Shown piece by piece: positions 43,251 to 52,733 of a stretch of DNA of 64,000 bases (its first letter is position 1; each line of letters starts with the position of its first letter). The stretch is taken from the NCBI GenBank assembly GCA_018333605.1, contig JAGXSV010000050.1:61739-125738 (forward strand), in the 5' to 3' direction. A program made the position numbers and the translations under genes. The notes beneath the pieces are model-generated. The model worked only from the letters and a program-made list of their open reading frames with translations, was not told the DNA's origin and searched no databases. This DNA comes from Hydrogenophaga sp. (GTDB taxonomy: Bacteria > Pseudomonadota > Gammaproteobacteria > Burkholderiales > Burkholderiaceae_C).

Positions 43251-44837
43251 CTATTGGGCGGTTTGGGCGTGCAGCCGGGTGCGTGCCTTGAGGGCTTGCT
43301 GCACGGCGCGCCGCAAGGCGCTGTAGCGGCCGAGCAGGGTTTCCATGTCGGCCAGCGGCATCAGGCCTGAGGCTGCCGCAGCCAGCACCGCAGCTTTCAG
43401 CGCCTGGTAGCGTGCCTCCATGGCCTGAGGGTCCAGTGCCGTGCCGGCTGGTGTCGGTTCGTCGTGGGCACTCAGCAGCACCTGTGTGGCCGCCACAAAG
43501 GCCTGGTGGTGCTCCATCAGCGCGGCGTCAGCGGTCGAAGGCAGTTGCAGCGGGGCGGCGGCCAGTGCCTGGCTTGCGCAGGTTTCGTAGTAGCGCTGTA
43601 TGCGCAGCAACTCAGCCAGCCGTTCGCTGCCACGGGCGGTCAGGGTCGAGCGGCCCATGCGTTCCACAAAAGCTTCCACGGCGGCGTCTAGCTGGGTCAT
43701 CACTGCCTGGTCGGTCGCCAGTTCGGCTGCCGTGGCGCCCCCCAGCGCAGCGCGCGCCATGCGCACACACAGTTGCCCGAAACGGGTGACCTCGCTCCCC
43801 AGCGCGTCCAGCGCCAGGGTGGGCACCGCCAACACGTTGTTGTCCAGAAAGCGGGGCTGCGCTTCGTCTTCTTCGCGTGCCCGAAAGCGTTGCAGCAGCC
43901 AGCGTGTGAGGCGGTCGGCCAGCGGCCACATGAGCAGCACGCCGAGCACGTTGAAGGTGGTGTGAAACAGCGCCAGCGTGGTGGCGGGGTCGGGTGGCAG
44001 TTCCAGCGCTTCGCGTGCGGTGGTCAAGGCGGCAATGAGCCAGGGCAACAGCAGCAGCGCCACCGTGCCGGTGAGCAGGTTGAAGATGACGTGGGCGGCG
44101 GCGGTGCGCCGTGCGTTGGGCGTGGCGCCGATGCCCGCCAGGGCGGTGGTCACCGCGCTGCCAATATTTGCCCCGATCACCACGGCGGCGGCGCCCTGTG
44201 GGCCAATCAGCCCGCTCTGGGCGGCTGCCAGGGTGATGGTCATGGCCGCGCTGGACGACTGCATCAGCACCGTCATCATCAGCCCAATGCCCAACTGGGC
44301 CAGCACCGACAGCGCGTCGTTGCCCTGCGGCAGGCTGATCTGGTCGCCCAGACCCACAAAAGCCTGTTGCAGCAGCCCAATGCCCATGAACAACAGGCCA
44401 AAGCCGGCCAGCGCTGTGCCGATGGCGCCGCGCCGCTGGTGTTCGCCGGTCAGGCGCATCAGCGCGCCCAGGCCCACCAGCGGCAGCGCCAGCGCTTCCA
44501 CGCTGAACTTCAGGCCCACCAGCGCCACGATCCAGCTGGTCATGGTGGTGCCCACGTTGGCGCCGAACACCACCCAGACCGCGGGCGCCAGCCCCAGCAG
44601 GCCCGCGTTGACAAAACCAATGGCGGCCACGCCCACCGCCGTGGACGACTGCACCATGGCGGTGATGAGGGCGCCCGAGCCCAGCGCATGCCAGCGGGTG
44701 CGGGTGGCCATGCTCAGGATGTTGTGCAAGGCCGGTCCGGCGGCGAGCTTGAGGCCGTCGGTCATCATGCCCATCCCCAGCAGGAACAGGCCCAGGCCGC
44801 CCACCAGCAGGCTGATCGAATGCCACATGTTGTCCAT
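43251..44837 (-). CDS. Na/Pi-cotransporter family protein (NptA/YjbB-like) with PhoU-like tail
   Basis: 528 residues. Two repeated transport units carry the QSS motif: MVQSSTAVGVAAIGFVNAG and MQSSSAAMTITLAAAQSG; FGANVGTTMTSW and IGANIGSAVTTAL also repeat. The C-terminal 200 residues are helical like PhoU. The family moves phosphate with sodium. AGGAG precedes the ATG, which overlaps the stop of the SLC13 gene upstream (TGATG). Confidence 0.92.
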   Translation of the reverse strand: MDNMWHSISLLVGGLGLFLLGMGMMTDGLKLAAGPALHNILSMATRTRWHALGSGALITAMVQSSTAVGVAAIGFVNAGLLGLAPAVWVVFGANVGTTMTSWIVALVGLKFSVEALALPLVGLGALMRLTGEHQRRGAIGTALAGFGLLFMGIGLLQQAFVGLGDQISLPQGNDALSVLAQLGIGLMMTVLMQSSSAAMTITLAAAQSGLIGPQGAAAVVIGANIGSAVTTALAGIGATPNARRTAAAHVIFNLLTGTVALLLLPWLIAALTTAREALELPPDPATTLALFHTTFNVLGVLLMWPLADRLTRWLLQRFRAREEDEAQPRFLDNNVLAVPTLALDALGSEVTRFGQLCVRMARAALGGATAAELATDQAVMTQLDAAVEAFVERMGRSTLTARGSERLAELLRIQRYYETCASQALAAAPLQLPSTADAALMEHHQAFVAATQVLLSAHDEPTPAGTALDPQAMEARYQALKAAVLAAAASGLMPLADMETLLGRYSALRRAVQQALKARTRLHAQTAQ

Positions 44838-46204
44838 CAAAAAACTCCTCTGGCCACCAGGGCAATGGCGCCAATACAGACCATGTTGAGCACCAGGCCG
44901 CACCGCATCATGGTGGCCTGTGGCACCAGTTTGGTGGCAAACACAATGGCGTTGGGCGGTGTAGCCACCGGCAGCATGAAGGCACACGACGCCGCCACCG
45001 CGATGGCTGCGGCCAGCAGCGGGCCCGACAAGCCCAGCGCGGGTCCTACGCCCAGAAAAATCGGAATCAGCAGCGCGGCGCTGGCGGTGTTGCTCACCAG
45101 TTCGGTGAGAAACACCACGAAGGCCACCACGCCCAGCAGCAGCCACAGCGCGGGCGCCCCTTGCACGGCGTCCACCAGCGCGTCGGCCATGAAGGCGCTG
45201 GCGCCGCTCACCTGCATCACCTGGCTCAGCGCCAGGCCACCGCCAAACAGCAGCAGCACGCCCCACTGCGTCTGGCGTTCGATGGTGTCCCAGTCCAGGG
45301 TGCGGCTCGCCACCAGGGCCACCATGGCCGCGATGGCGATCCAGCTGTCCAGGTCGGCGGTGATACCCAGCGCCTGGCCCAGCGGTGCGGAGCCGACCCA
45401 GCCCGCAGCCGTCAGGACAAAGATGGCCAATGTGGTGCGCCGGGCGCGGGTCCATTCAAAGGTTTGCTGCGCCATCACCATGTGTCCGCCCAGGCGCGGG
45501 CGCAGCATCAGGTAAAGCACACCCACCATCAGGGGCATCAGCAGCGCCACCATGGGCAGGCCCAGGCGCATCCATTCGGCAAACCCGATGCCCGCCTGCG
45601 CGGCCGCAATGGCGTTGGGCGGGCTCCCCACCAGCGTGCCAATGCCGCCAATGCTGGCGCTGTAGGCCACGCCGAGCAGCACAAACATGCGCTCGCGCGG
45701 GCCGATGCCGTCAGGCGTGTTGGCTTCGAGGTCATCGCCGTCGCGCAGCAGCCCCAGCGCCATGGGCAGCACCATGGCGGCGGTGGCGGTGTTGCTGATC
45801 CACATGGAGAGCAGCGCGGTCAGCCCAAACAGCAGCGCCACGGCACGGGCGCGGTGTCCCGCCGCCAGCCGCAGCACGGCGTGGGCCAGGGCGCGGTCGA
45901 GGCCTTGTTTTTGCAAGGCCGCAGCCAGTGCAAAGCCACCCAGAAACAGAAAAATAATGGGGTGCGCAAACGACGCCAGGGCTTCGCGCATGCCCATGAG
46001 CCCGGCCGCCACCGCCAGCAGCGGCACCAGCAGCGCGGTCACGCTCAGGTGCAGCGCCTGGGTCATCCACAGCGCGCCGATGAGCGTGAAGAGGGCCAAG
46101 CCCGCGCGCAGCGCGCTGGGCGCATCGACCGCCTGGTGCACCACGGCGGCCAGCGCCACGCAGGCCAGTGCCCGCAGCAGGGGGCCGGGTGTGTTCAGCG
46201 GCAT
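44837..46204 (-). CDS. SLC13/DASS-family anion:sodium symporter
   Basis: 455 residues, about 11-12 membrane segments. MWISNTATAAMVLPMALGL and FLTELVSNTASAALLIPIFLG are the two SNT motifs that form the sodium/substrate sites of DASS carriers; SPPNAIAAAQ and TPPNAIVFATKLV are the paired PPN loops. Substrates are dicarboxylates or sulfate. The ATG at 46204 was preferred to a GTG at 46228. It is translationally coupled with the Na/Pi gene. Confidence 0.9.
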   Translation of the reverse strand: MPLNTPGPLLRALACVALAAVVHQAVDAPSALRAGLALFTLIGALWMTQALHLSVTALLVPLLAVAAGLMGMREALASFAHPIIFLFLGGFALAAALQKQGLDRALAHAVLRLAAGHRARAVALLFGLTALLSMWISNTATAAMVLPMALGLLRDGDDLEANTPDGIGPRERMFVLLGVAYSASIGGIGTLVGSPPNAIAAAQAGIGFAEWMRLGLPMVALLMPLMVGVLYLMLRPRLGGHMVMAQQTFEWTRARRTTLAIFVLTAAGWVGSAPLGQALGITADLDSWIAIAAMVALVASRTLDWDTIERQTQWGVLLLFGGGLALSQVMQVSGASAFMADALVDAVQGAPALWLLLGVVAFVVFLTELVSNTASAALLIPIFLGVGPALGLSGPLLAAAIAVAASCAFMLPVATPPNAIVFATKLVPQATMMRCGLVLNMVCIGAIALVARGVF

Positions 46205-46292
46205 GTGTCGGCCCCCACCAAGCCGCACGCAAAATCGCTCAGCCAGGGAAACGCGCCAAAACCGGTGGCACGCGAAGCGCGGCGGGGGAGGT

Positions 46293-47180
46293 TCATCTTG
46301 CGGTAGATACCAACACGTCGACGCTCCCCTCGGCCAGCATGTGCTGGGTCACGCTGCCCAGCAGCAAGTCTTCGGCCGCCGACTGGCCGTGCTTGCCCAG
46401 CACCACCAGGTCGCAGTCGAGCGCCAGCTCTTGCTGGGCCATGCGCAGGGATGGGTCGCCTTCCACAATGCACGGCTCCCACTGGCCTGACTTGAGTCTT
46501 GCACTGGCGGCGAATGCATGCACCTGCTGCACGGCTTGGGTGCGGGCTTGCTGGCGGTAGTGTTCGATGGTGGTGGGGTCCACGCCGGCAAAGTGCAGTT
46601 TCTCTTCAAAGGGCACCTGAAAGGCGTTGAACAACACCAGGTGAGCGTGCGGTGCCACGCGGCGCGCCACCGCCAGCGCCTGCAGCGACCAGGGTGAAAA
46701 GTCCAGCGCCACCAGCACCCGCCGGTAAGCCGCGTGGGGCGTCTGGCGCACCACCAGCACCGGGCGCGTGGTGCGGCGCAGCAAGCGTTCGGACGTGGTG
46801 CCCAGCACCTGGCGGCGCAAAAAACCCTCGCCACGCGCGCCCAGCACCAGCAGTGCGGCGTTCAGTGCCTCGGCTTTCTGGCCAATTTCGTCCAGCACCG
46901 ACCCGCTGGCCAGCACCGTGCGCGCGCTCACATGCCGCGCGGTGTGCAGATCGGCCGCAAGCTGGTCGAGTTGTTGTTGGGCGTCAGCCTCCAGCTGGGT
47001 GGCCAGCGGGTGGCTGGTGCCCAGCCACTGCCGCAGGTTGTGCAGGGCGCCACCCCGCATCACATGCATCAGCGTGAGCGGCGCACCGGTTTCATGGGCC
47101 AAGCGGGCCGCGCGCTCGGCAGCGTGCCGGGCCAGTGGCGAAAAGTCGGTCACCGCCAGGATCGGTTGCGTCGGTTTCAT
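46293..47180 (-). CDS. Tandem-domain universal stress protein
   Basis: 295 residues, two Usp domains (about 1-148 and 150-295). The first has VLGARGEGFLRRQVLGTTSERLL, the second VVLGKHGQSAAEDLLLGSVTQHML, both forms of the G-2x-G-9x-G(S/T) ATP-binding motif. Its start overlaps the stop of the CPA2 antiporter gene (ATGA), which suggests that it modulates the transporter, as USP domains do in other ion carriers. Confidence 0.93.
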   Translation of the reverse strand: MKPTQPILAVTDFSPLARHAAERAARLAHETGAPLTLMHVMRGGALHNLRQWLGTSHPLATQLEADAQQQLDQLAADLHTARHVSARTVLASGSVLDEIGQKAEALNAALLVLGARGEGFLRRQVLGTTSERLLRRTTRPVLVVRQTPHAAYRRVLVALDFSPWSLQALAVARRVAPHAHLVLFNAFQVPFEEKLHFAGVDPTTIEHYRQQARTQAVQQVHAFAASARLKSGQWEPCIVEGDPSLRMAQQELALDCDLVVLGKHGQSAAEDLLLGSVTQHMLAEGSVDVLVSTAR

Positions 47181-48850
47181 GGGGCTTGCTCCTTGTGGCG
47201 AATGTCGTGGGCCAGGCGTTCAGCGGCGTGGTCGGCCGCGTCGTCAAACGGGTTGAAGATGCGCTGTATGCCCGCCTCAGTCATGGCGCGGCCGTGGGCC
47301 GCATCGCGCACCACACCCGCCACCTCGCCACTGTAGCGGGCCGATTGCAAGGCGTGCAGCAGCGCGCGGTTGGACTCCCATTGCGGAAAGCTCGTGATCA
47401 CCCAGCGGGCGTGCTTCAGCGGCAGGCTCTCCAGAAAGTCGGCGTCTTCACCGTCGCCAAAATACACCGGCAAACCACGCGCCTGCAACTCGCGAACGGC
47501 CTCGGGGTCGAAGTCCACGCCCACCGCTTCGATGCCGGCCGCGCGCAATTGCACGAGCAAGCGGCTGCCATAGCGGCCCAGGCCAAACACGATCACCTCG
47601 GCTGGGTGGCTCAGCGCTGGCTGCTGTTCGGCGGCAATTTCCCTGAACGGATTTTTGCGCTCGAACACGCCCAGCCAGGGCGACAGCCGCTCGTACAGCG
47701 GTTGCGAATACAAGATCATGTAAGTGGACAAGGTGATGGTGATCAGCCCCACCAGCGTGGTGAGGCCCAGCGCCTGCACCCCAATGTGGCCCAGCGTGAT
47801 GCCCATGGCCACAAACACAATGGAAAACTCGCTGATCTGCGCCACGGTCAGGCCGGCCATGAAGCCGGTGCGCTTGCGGTAGCCCATGTAGCCCATGATG
47901 GCCATCACGATCAGTGGGTTGCCAATCAGCACAAACGCCGACAAGATGAGGGCCGGCACCACCTCGGCGCCCAGTGTCGAGAAGTCGAGCTTGGCCCCGA
48001 GGTCGATGAAAAAGAACAACAACAGAAAGTCGCGGATGCCGGTGAGACGGGCGTTCATGGCTTCGCGGTACGGCGTGGAGGCCAGCGAAAAGCCCGCCAT
48101 GAAGGCGCCAGCCTCTTTGCTGAAGCCGGCCCATTCGCCCAGCGCCGCCAGAGCCACACCCCAGGCAATGGCAAACACCAGCAGCAACTCTTGCGAGCGC
48201 GCCATGGATGCCACCACCGCCGGCAGCACCCAGCGCATCAGAACAAACATCAACGCCCCTGCCACGGCCAGTCGCCAGCCCAGCGAGAGCGCCACAGCCA
48301 TCAGGTCGGTCTCGGCGCCACCTTCACCCGTGCCGCGCAGAGCGCTCATGGCCATCATGGCCACCACCACGGCCAGGTCTTGCACGATCAAGAAACCCAC
48401 CGCAATGCGGCCGTGCAGGCTGTCCAGTTCGCGCTTGTCCGACAGCAATTTCACAATGATGATGGTGCTGGAGAACGTGAGCGCGACCGCCACGTAAATG
48501 GCGTCCATCACGTCACGGCCCAGCGCCAGGATGATGGCGAAACCAATGACGATGGTGAAGGCCAGTTGCCCCAGGCCCGTGGCCAGCGCCACCGGCCCAA
48601 TGTGGCGAATGTGGTGCAGGTCCAGCTTCAGGCCTACCGCAAACAGCAGCACCGCCACGCCCACCTGCGCGAGCAGGTCGATCTGGTCGTGCGCCGTGAC
48701 CAGGCCCAGCACGGCCGGACCCACCACCACACCGACCACGATATAGGCGATGAGCACCGGTTGGCGCAGCCGCACAAACACGGCGCCGGCCAAGGCGCAG
48801 ATCAGAAGAAGGAGGGCAAATTCTGCGAAAGGTCCGTGCATGGCTTCCAT
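47177..48850 (-). CDS. CPA2 monovalent cation:proton antiporter with RCK domain (Kef/Ybal-like)
   Basis: 557 residues. Residues 1-390 form about 12 membrane segments (FSSTIIIVKLLSDKRELDSL; LIVQDLAVV; FMAGFSLASTPY). A Rossmann RCK_N domain follows with VIVFGLGRYGSRLL (about 415-430) and acidic VGVDFDPEAV. Kef-type proteins exchange K+ or Na+ for protons under nucleotide or thiol control. It is first in a probable four-gene unit with USP, SLC13 and Na/Pi genes. Confidence 0.92.
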   Translation of the reverse strand: MEAMHGPFAEFALLLLICALAGAVFVRLRQPVLIAYIVVGVVVGPAVLGLVTAHDQIDLLAQVGVAVLLFAVGLKLDLHHIRHIGPVALATGLGQLAFTIVIGFAIILALGRDVMDAIYVAVALTFSSTIIIVKLLSDKRELDSLHGRIAVGFLIVQDLAVVVAMMAMSALRGTGEGGAETDLMAVALSLGWRLAVAGALMFVLMRWVLPAVVASMARSQELLLVFAIAWGVALAALGEWAGFSKEAGAFMAGFSLASTPYREAMNARLTGIRDFLLLFFFIDLGAKLDFSTLGAEVVPALILSAFVLIGNPLIVMAIMGYMGYRKRTGFMAGLTVAQISEFSIVFVAMGITLGHIGVQALGLTTLVGLITITLSTYMILYSQPLYERLSPWLGVFERKNPFREIAAEQQPALSHPAEVIVFGLGRYGSRLLVQLRAAGIEAVGVDFDPEAVRELQARGLPVYFGDGEDADFLESLPLKHARWVITSFPQWESNRALLHALQSARYSGEVAGVVRDAAHGRAMTEAGIQRIFNPFDDAADHAAERLAHDIRHKEQAP

Positions 48851-48981
48851 CTTATGCGAGCGAAACCGCCTGAGCGGTTGGGGTATTGCCCATGCTCTGT
48901 GCAGTTGCGCTGCCTATTATGGCCAGCCATTTACGGGCGGCCCTGGCCGTCGGCTCACACCTGGAGCTGGGCAGCGCTTGG

Positions 48982-50790
48982 TCAGTCCCGCGGGCCACGG
49001 CTTGTTCGGAGCCATTTTCCCAGCGTACCCCAGGTGGCCGAGCGCGTTCCGTTTGACGCAATCGTTGGCGAGTCCGTGGCAAACGACAAGCCCACAGCGG
49101 CAATCGCCCGCCCTTGATGCACCCGCTGCACCACCAAATCCACCGGACCCATGGCGATGCGATCGCCCACCACCGGACGACCTTTGAGCTTCTCTCCCAT
49201 GTAGTCGGCAATCGTCAAGGCGGGATGGATCGCTACCAGATCAGGCAGGCCGTAAACGGCTGCCAGGTCCACCATCCGGGCCTGCGGATCAACGGAAAAC
49301 TCACCGAAATATTCGACCAGGTGGGCATCTTTGCTTTTGAACTGTGAGAACAGCCGGTCGAGATGGGGAACGTGTTCCGGTTGCGCAAACAGATAAACGA
49401 GATCGCCCGGTTGGGGTGGCCATGCAGCCTCGGGACTCAACATTGTCTCTCGTCGGATCACAAGGGAAACGTGTGCGCCATGGGGCACAGTTGCCACTCT
49501 GGACATGAACGGGCTTTGCGCAAGCACCCGGTAAACCAGCAGCTCGTGACCGGGGCTGCCAGGCAGCTCCAATTCGACCCGTTCCAACGGCCCGACCTCC
49601 GACGGCACGATCAGTTTGAGCCACTGGGCCGCGGCCTTGATGGTCCATCCCTGCACCACCAGCGAGGTGAGCACCATGATGAATGCCACGTTGATGAAGA
49701 TCTCCGCGTTCTCCACCCCCATGACCGTGGGCAGAATGCCGAGCAAGATCGACACCGCGCCACGAAGCCCGACCCATGAACTGAAGGCGACCGTTGCCCG
49801 GTCGAGCCGAAATGGCAGCAGGCACAGCAGAACGGCCAGCGGGCGACCGATCACGATCAGAAACAGACCCAGCAGCAAGGCCGGCAAGAGCACCGAGCCA
49901 AATTCTGATGGCGTCACGAACAGGCCCAGCACAAGGAACATCACAATTTGGGCCAGCCAAGTCATGCCCTGCTGGTAGCGCCGCAATTTCGCCGCGCCCT
50001 TCATCGCGCGATTGCCTGCCACGATGCCGGCCACATAGACCGCCAGAAAGCCGCTGCCGCCGAAGTGTGCAGTCACTGCAAACACACAGAGGGCGCATGA
50101 AATCACCAAAATCGGATAGAGAGCATCTTCCAGCGTGATCCGGTTGACGATCTCCACAATGAGAAAGCCGCCCACCAGACCGGCTGCAATGCCCAAGCCC
50201 ATTTGCAGGCCAAAGCCCTGCACAAAGCTACTGACCAAGCCGCTGCTCTTGTCCGCCACGATCATTTCGATGAACAACACGGTCAGGAAAATCGCCATCG
50301 GGTCGTTGGACCCGGACTCCACTTCCAGCATGGAGCGCACGCGCTTGTAAATTTTCACCCCGCCAACCCGTAGCAGGAAGAACACCGCGGCGGCGTCGGT
50401 CGAGCTGATGATGGCGCCCATGAGCAAGGCATGCAGCCAAGAGAGTTCGAGCAGGTGCCGTGCAGCCGCGCCGACAACCAGCGTCGTCAGCAAGACCCCG
50501 ACCGTGGCCAGCAAAAACGCCGGGGCAGCCGCCCGCTTGAGGGTCTGCGTCCGGGTGCCAAAACCCGAGTCGAACAGAATGATGGCCAGCGCCAGGCTAC
50601 CCAAAAAATAGGCCACTTGGGCGTCGTTGAAGACCAGGCCCAGGCCATCCTCGCCGGCAATCAGGCCTATGCACAGGAACACCAGCAACAACGGGGCGCT
50701 GAAGCGGAACGCAACCGCGCTGGTGATGGTGGACAGCGCGATCAAGCCTGCACCCACAAGAATCGCGACGTTCATCCACTCCATGGTCAT
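48982..50790 (-). CDS. Potassium/proton antiporter, CvrA/NhaP2 type (CPA1)
   Basis: 602 residues. About 12-13 membrane segments hold SSTDAAAVFFLLR, VESGSNDPMAIFLT (the ND pair of the transport site) and WVGLRGAVSILLG. A cytoplasmic tail with TrkA_C-like (LVYLFAQPEHVPHLDRLF) and CorC_HlyC-like parts (VVGDRIAMGPVDLVVQ) fits CvrA. These proteins export K+ (or Na+) in exchange for protons. The start may be 50790 or 50784. It is separate from the CPA2 unit by 131 bp. Confidence 0.92.
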   Translation of the reverse strand: MTMEWMNVAILVGAGLIALSTITSAVAFRFSAPLLLVFLCIGLIAGEDGLGLVFNDAQVAYFLGSLALAIILFDSGFGTRTQTLKRAAAPAFLLATVGVLLTTLVVGAAARHLLELSWLHALLMGAIISSTDAAAVFFLLRVGGVKIYKRVRSMLEVESGSNDPMAIFLTVLFIEMIVADKSSGLVSSFVQGFGLQMGLGIAAGLVGGFLIVEIVNRITLEDALYPILVISCALCVFAVTAHFGGSGFLAVYVAGIVAGNRAMKGAAKLRRYQQGMTWLAQIVMFLVLGLFVTPSEFGSVLLPALLLGLFLIVIGRPLAVLLCLLPFRLDRATVAFSSWVGLRGAVSILLGILPTVMGVENAEIFINVAFIMVLTSLVVQGWTIKAAAQWLKLIVPSEVGPLERVELELPGSPGHELLVYRVLAQSPFMSRVATVPHGAHVSLVIRRETMLSPEAAWPPQPGDLVYLFAQPEHVPHLDRLFSQFKSKDAHLVEYFGEFSVDPQARMVDLAAVYGLPDLVAIHPALTIADYMGEKLKGRPVVGDRIAMGPVDLVVQRVHQGRAIAAVGLSFATDSPTIASNGTRSATWGTLGKWLRTSRGPRD

Positions 50791-51110
50791 TCAGGCCGGG
50801 TTTGAAACTGCGTTCGGGCAGTTGGTTGAAACAATTCAAAGAAAGGCAGCGCTGCGGATCCGGTAAAGGGCCGCCATTATTGACCGATGCCGGGTGCGGT
50901 GTTCGTCTGGGCGGTGGGCCTCGCGGGCGCCATCGACATCACCGGCCTGCGCACCGGCATCGGGCGCCAGTCGGGCCGCACCCCGTTGCATGCCAGGGCT
51001 TCAAGGGTCGATTGTCACAGCGGCCAACCTGTCAGTCAGGGCCATGGCTGCACGTCGACGACCTGCCTGTCCAGCCCTGAGTGTTTCCTTTATTTATACA
51101 AAGCATCTGC
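50791..51110. other. About 320 bp with no supported gene
   Basis: The region lies between divergent genes. It has a rightward open frame with no domain, RBS or conserved start. Apart from the promoter of the following TetR gene I see no structure in it. Confidence 0.55.
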
Positions 51111-51139
51111 TTGCTGAAAATATAGCGCACTGCTATCGT
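51111..51139 (+). promoter_or_regulatory. Promoter with embedded dyad before the carboxylase operon
   Basis: TTGCTG (51111-51116) and TATCGT (51134-51139) are spaced by 17 bp. ATAGC-N5-GCTAT (51122-51136) is an exact 5-bp inverted repeat lying in the spacer and -10 box, right for a TetR operator. Transcription would start near 51146, two bases before the ATG at 51148, so the message may be leaderless. Confidence 0.5.
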
Positions 51140-51147
51140 AGCGGCCC

Positions 51148-51828
51148 ATGAGCCCTGTGACCCCTGACATTGCAGTCCCCGACGCCCAGCGCCGCTCGCG
51201 CGGCCGTCCGCGCAAAACCGCTGACGAGCGCGACGACGGCAACCGCCGCCAGGCGGTGCTGCACGCGGCGGCGCGCCTGTTTCGCCAGCAGGGCTTTGCC
51301 GCCACCAGCACGCGCGACATTGCCGCTGCGGCGGGCATGCGCTCGGGCTCGCCGTTTTATCACTTCGAAAACAAGGCCGCGCTGCTGGGCGCGGTGATGC
51401 AAGAGGGCATGCGCAGCGCGTTGCAGCGCCAGGCCAATGCGGTGGGCGTTGCGGTCGAGAGTGGTGAAGCCGACGCGCGGCCCCTGAGCGCGCGCGCGTG
51501 CCTGCGCGTGCTGGTGCGCAGCCACCTTGAGGTGTTGCTGGGCCCCGACAGCGATTTCATTCCCGTGATGCTTTACGAGTGGCGCTCGCTCACCGAGGTG
51601 CAGCGCACCGAGGTGAACCGCCTCAAGGCCAATTACGAAGCCGCCTGGGTGCCGGTGCTGCAGGCGCTGCACACCAGCGGCGAGCTGCAGGGCGACCCGG
51701 GGCTGGCGCGTTTGATGATTTTTGGTGCGCTGAACTGGTCGGTGCAGTGGTACGACGCGGCCCGCAAGGCCACGCTGGACGACCTGACCGAAACCGTGTT
51801 GCAGCTCTTTTTGAAGGAACCGACATGA
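51148..51828 (+). CDS. TetR-family regulator of the acyl-CoA carboxylase operon
   Basis: 226 residues. A basic N-terminus (RRSRGRPRK) precedes the helix-turn-helix AATSTRDIAAAAGMRSGSPFYHFENKAALL (about 52-81). The ligand domain is the TetR_C type with IPVMLYEWRSL. Its stop overlaps the SDR start (ATGA), so it is the first gene of the operon and probably controls it through the dyad at 51122-51136. The inducer would be a pathway acyl-CoA by analogy with other such operons. Confidence 0.9.
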   Translation: MSPVTPDIAVPDAQRRSRGRPRKTADERDDGNRRQAVLHAAARLFRQQGFAATSTRDIAAAAGMRSGSPFYHFENKAALLGAVMQEGMRSALQRQANAVGVAVESGEADARPLSARACLRVLVRSHLEVLLGPDSDFIPVMLYEWRSLTEVQRTEVNRLKANYEAAWVPVLQALHTSGELQGDPGLARLMIFGALNWSVQWYDAARKATLDDLTETVLQLFLKEPT

Positions 51829-52733
51829 ACCCGAACATCCCGGCCGGCACCGGTTACCGCTCAGCCTTTGCGCCGGGCCTGCTGGCGCAGCGCGTGGTGG
51901 TGGTCACGGGCGGCGGCTCGGGCATTGGCCGCTGCACCGCGCACGAACTGGCCAGCCTGGGCGCCCATGTGGTGCTGATCGGGCGCAGCCTGGCCAAGCT
52001 GCAAGACACCGCGGGTGAGATCGTGGCCGACGGCGGCCGCGCCAGTTTCCACAGTTGCGACATCCGCCAGGAAGACGCCGTGCGCACCGTGGTCACGGCC
52101 ATCGTGGCGGCGCATGGGCGCATCGATGCGCTGGTGAACAACGCCGGCGGGCAGTACATCACGCCGCTGGAAAACATCAGCGCCAAGGGTTGGCAGGCGG
52201 TGATCGACACCAACCTCACCGGCGGCTTTCTGATGGCGCGCGAATGCTATGTGCAGAGCATGCAGGCCCACGGTGGAGCCATCGTCAACATCGTGGCCGA
52301 CATGTGGGGCTCCATGCCCGGCATGGGCCACAGCGGCGCGGCGCGCGCAGGCATGGTGAGTTTCACCGAAACCGCGGCACTGGAATGGGCGCGCAGCGGG
52401 GTGCGGGTGAACGCCGTGGCGCCGGGTTACATCGCGTCCAGCGGCATGGACCACTACCCACCCGAGGCCGGCGACATGCTGCGCGAGATGCGCAGCACCG
52501 TGCCGGCCGGGCGCTTTGGCAACGAGGCCGAAACGGCCGCCGCCATTGTGTTTTTGCTATCGCCGGCGGCCAGCTTCATCAGCGGCAGCGTGCTGCGCGT
52601 GGACGGCGCCCGCCCGCAGGTGCGCATGGGCTGGGGCCAGGCCGCCGCGCCGCTGGATGTGCAGCAGCGCGACGCGGTGAAACCGTTTGATGGCTTTCAC
52701 CGCTATGTGACGCCCAAGGTGTTCCAGCCATGA
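51825..52733 (+). CDS. Short-chain dehydrogenase/reductase (AtuG/peroxisomal-type)
   Basis: 302 residues. Cofactor motif VVTGGGSGIG (about 27-36), VNNAGG, and a catalytic region where the usual YxxxK is replaced: around SMPGMGHSGAARAGMVSFTETA I see no clear Tyr four residues before a Lys. That loss of YxxxK also occurs in 2,4-dienoyl-CoA reductase relatives, which it otherwise resembles (GSVLRVDGARP near the end). It would then be an enoyl/dienoyl reductase for branched acyl-CoA. It overlaps both neighbours by 4 bp. Confidence 0.85.
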   Translation: MNPNIPAGTGYRSAFAPGLLAQRVVVVTGGGSGIGRCTAHELASLGAHVVLIGRSLAKLQDTAGEIVADGGRASFHSCDIRQEDAVRTVVTAIVAAHGRIDALVNNAGGQYITPLENISAKGWQAVIDTNLTGGFLMARECYVQSMQAHGGAIVNIVADMWGSMPGMGHSGAARAGMVSFTETAALEWARSGVRVNAVAPGYIASSGMDHYPPEAGDMLREMRSTVPAGRFGNEAETAAAIVFLLSPAASFISGSVLRVDGARPQVRMGWGQAAAPLDVQQRDAVKPFDGFHRYVTPKVFQP

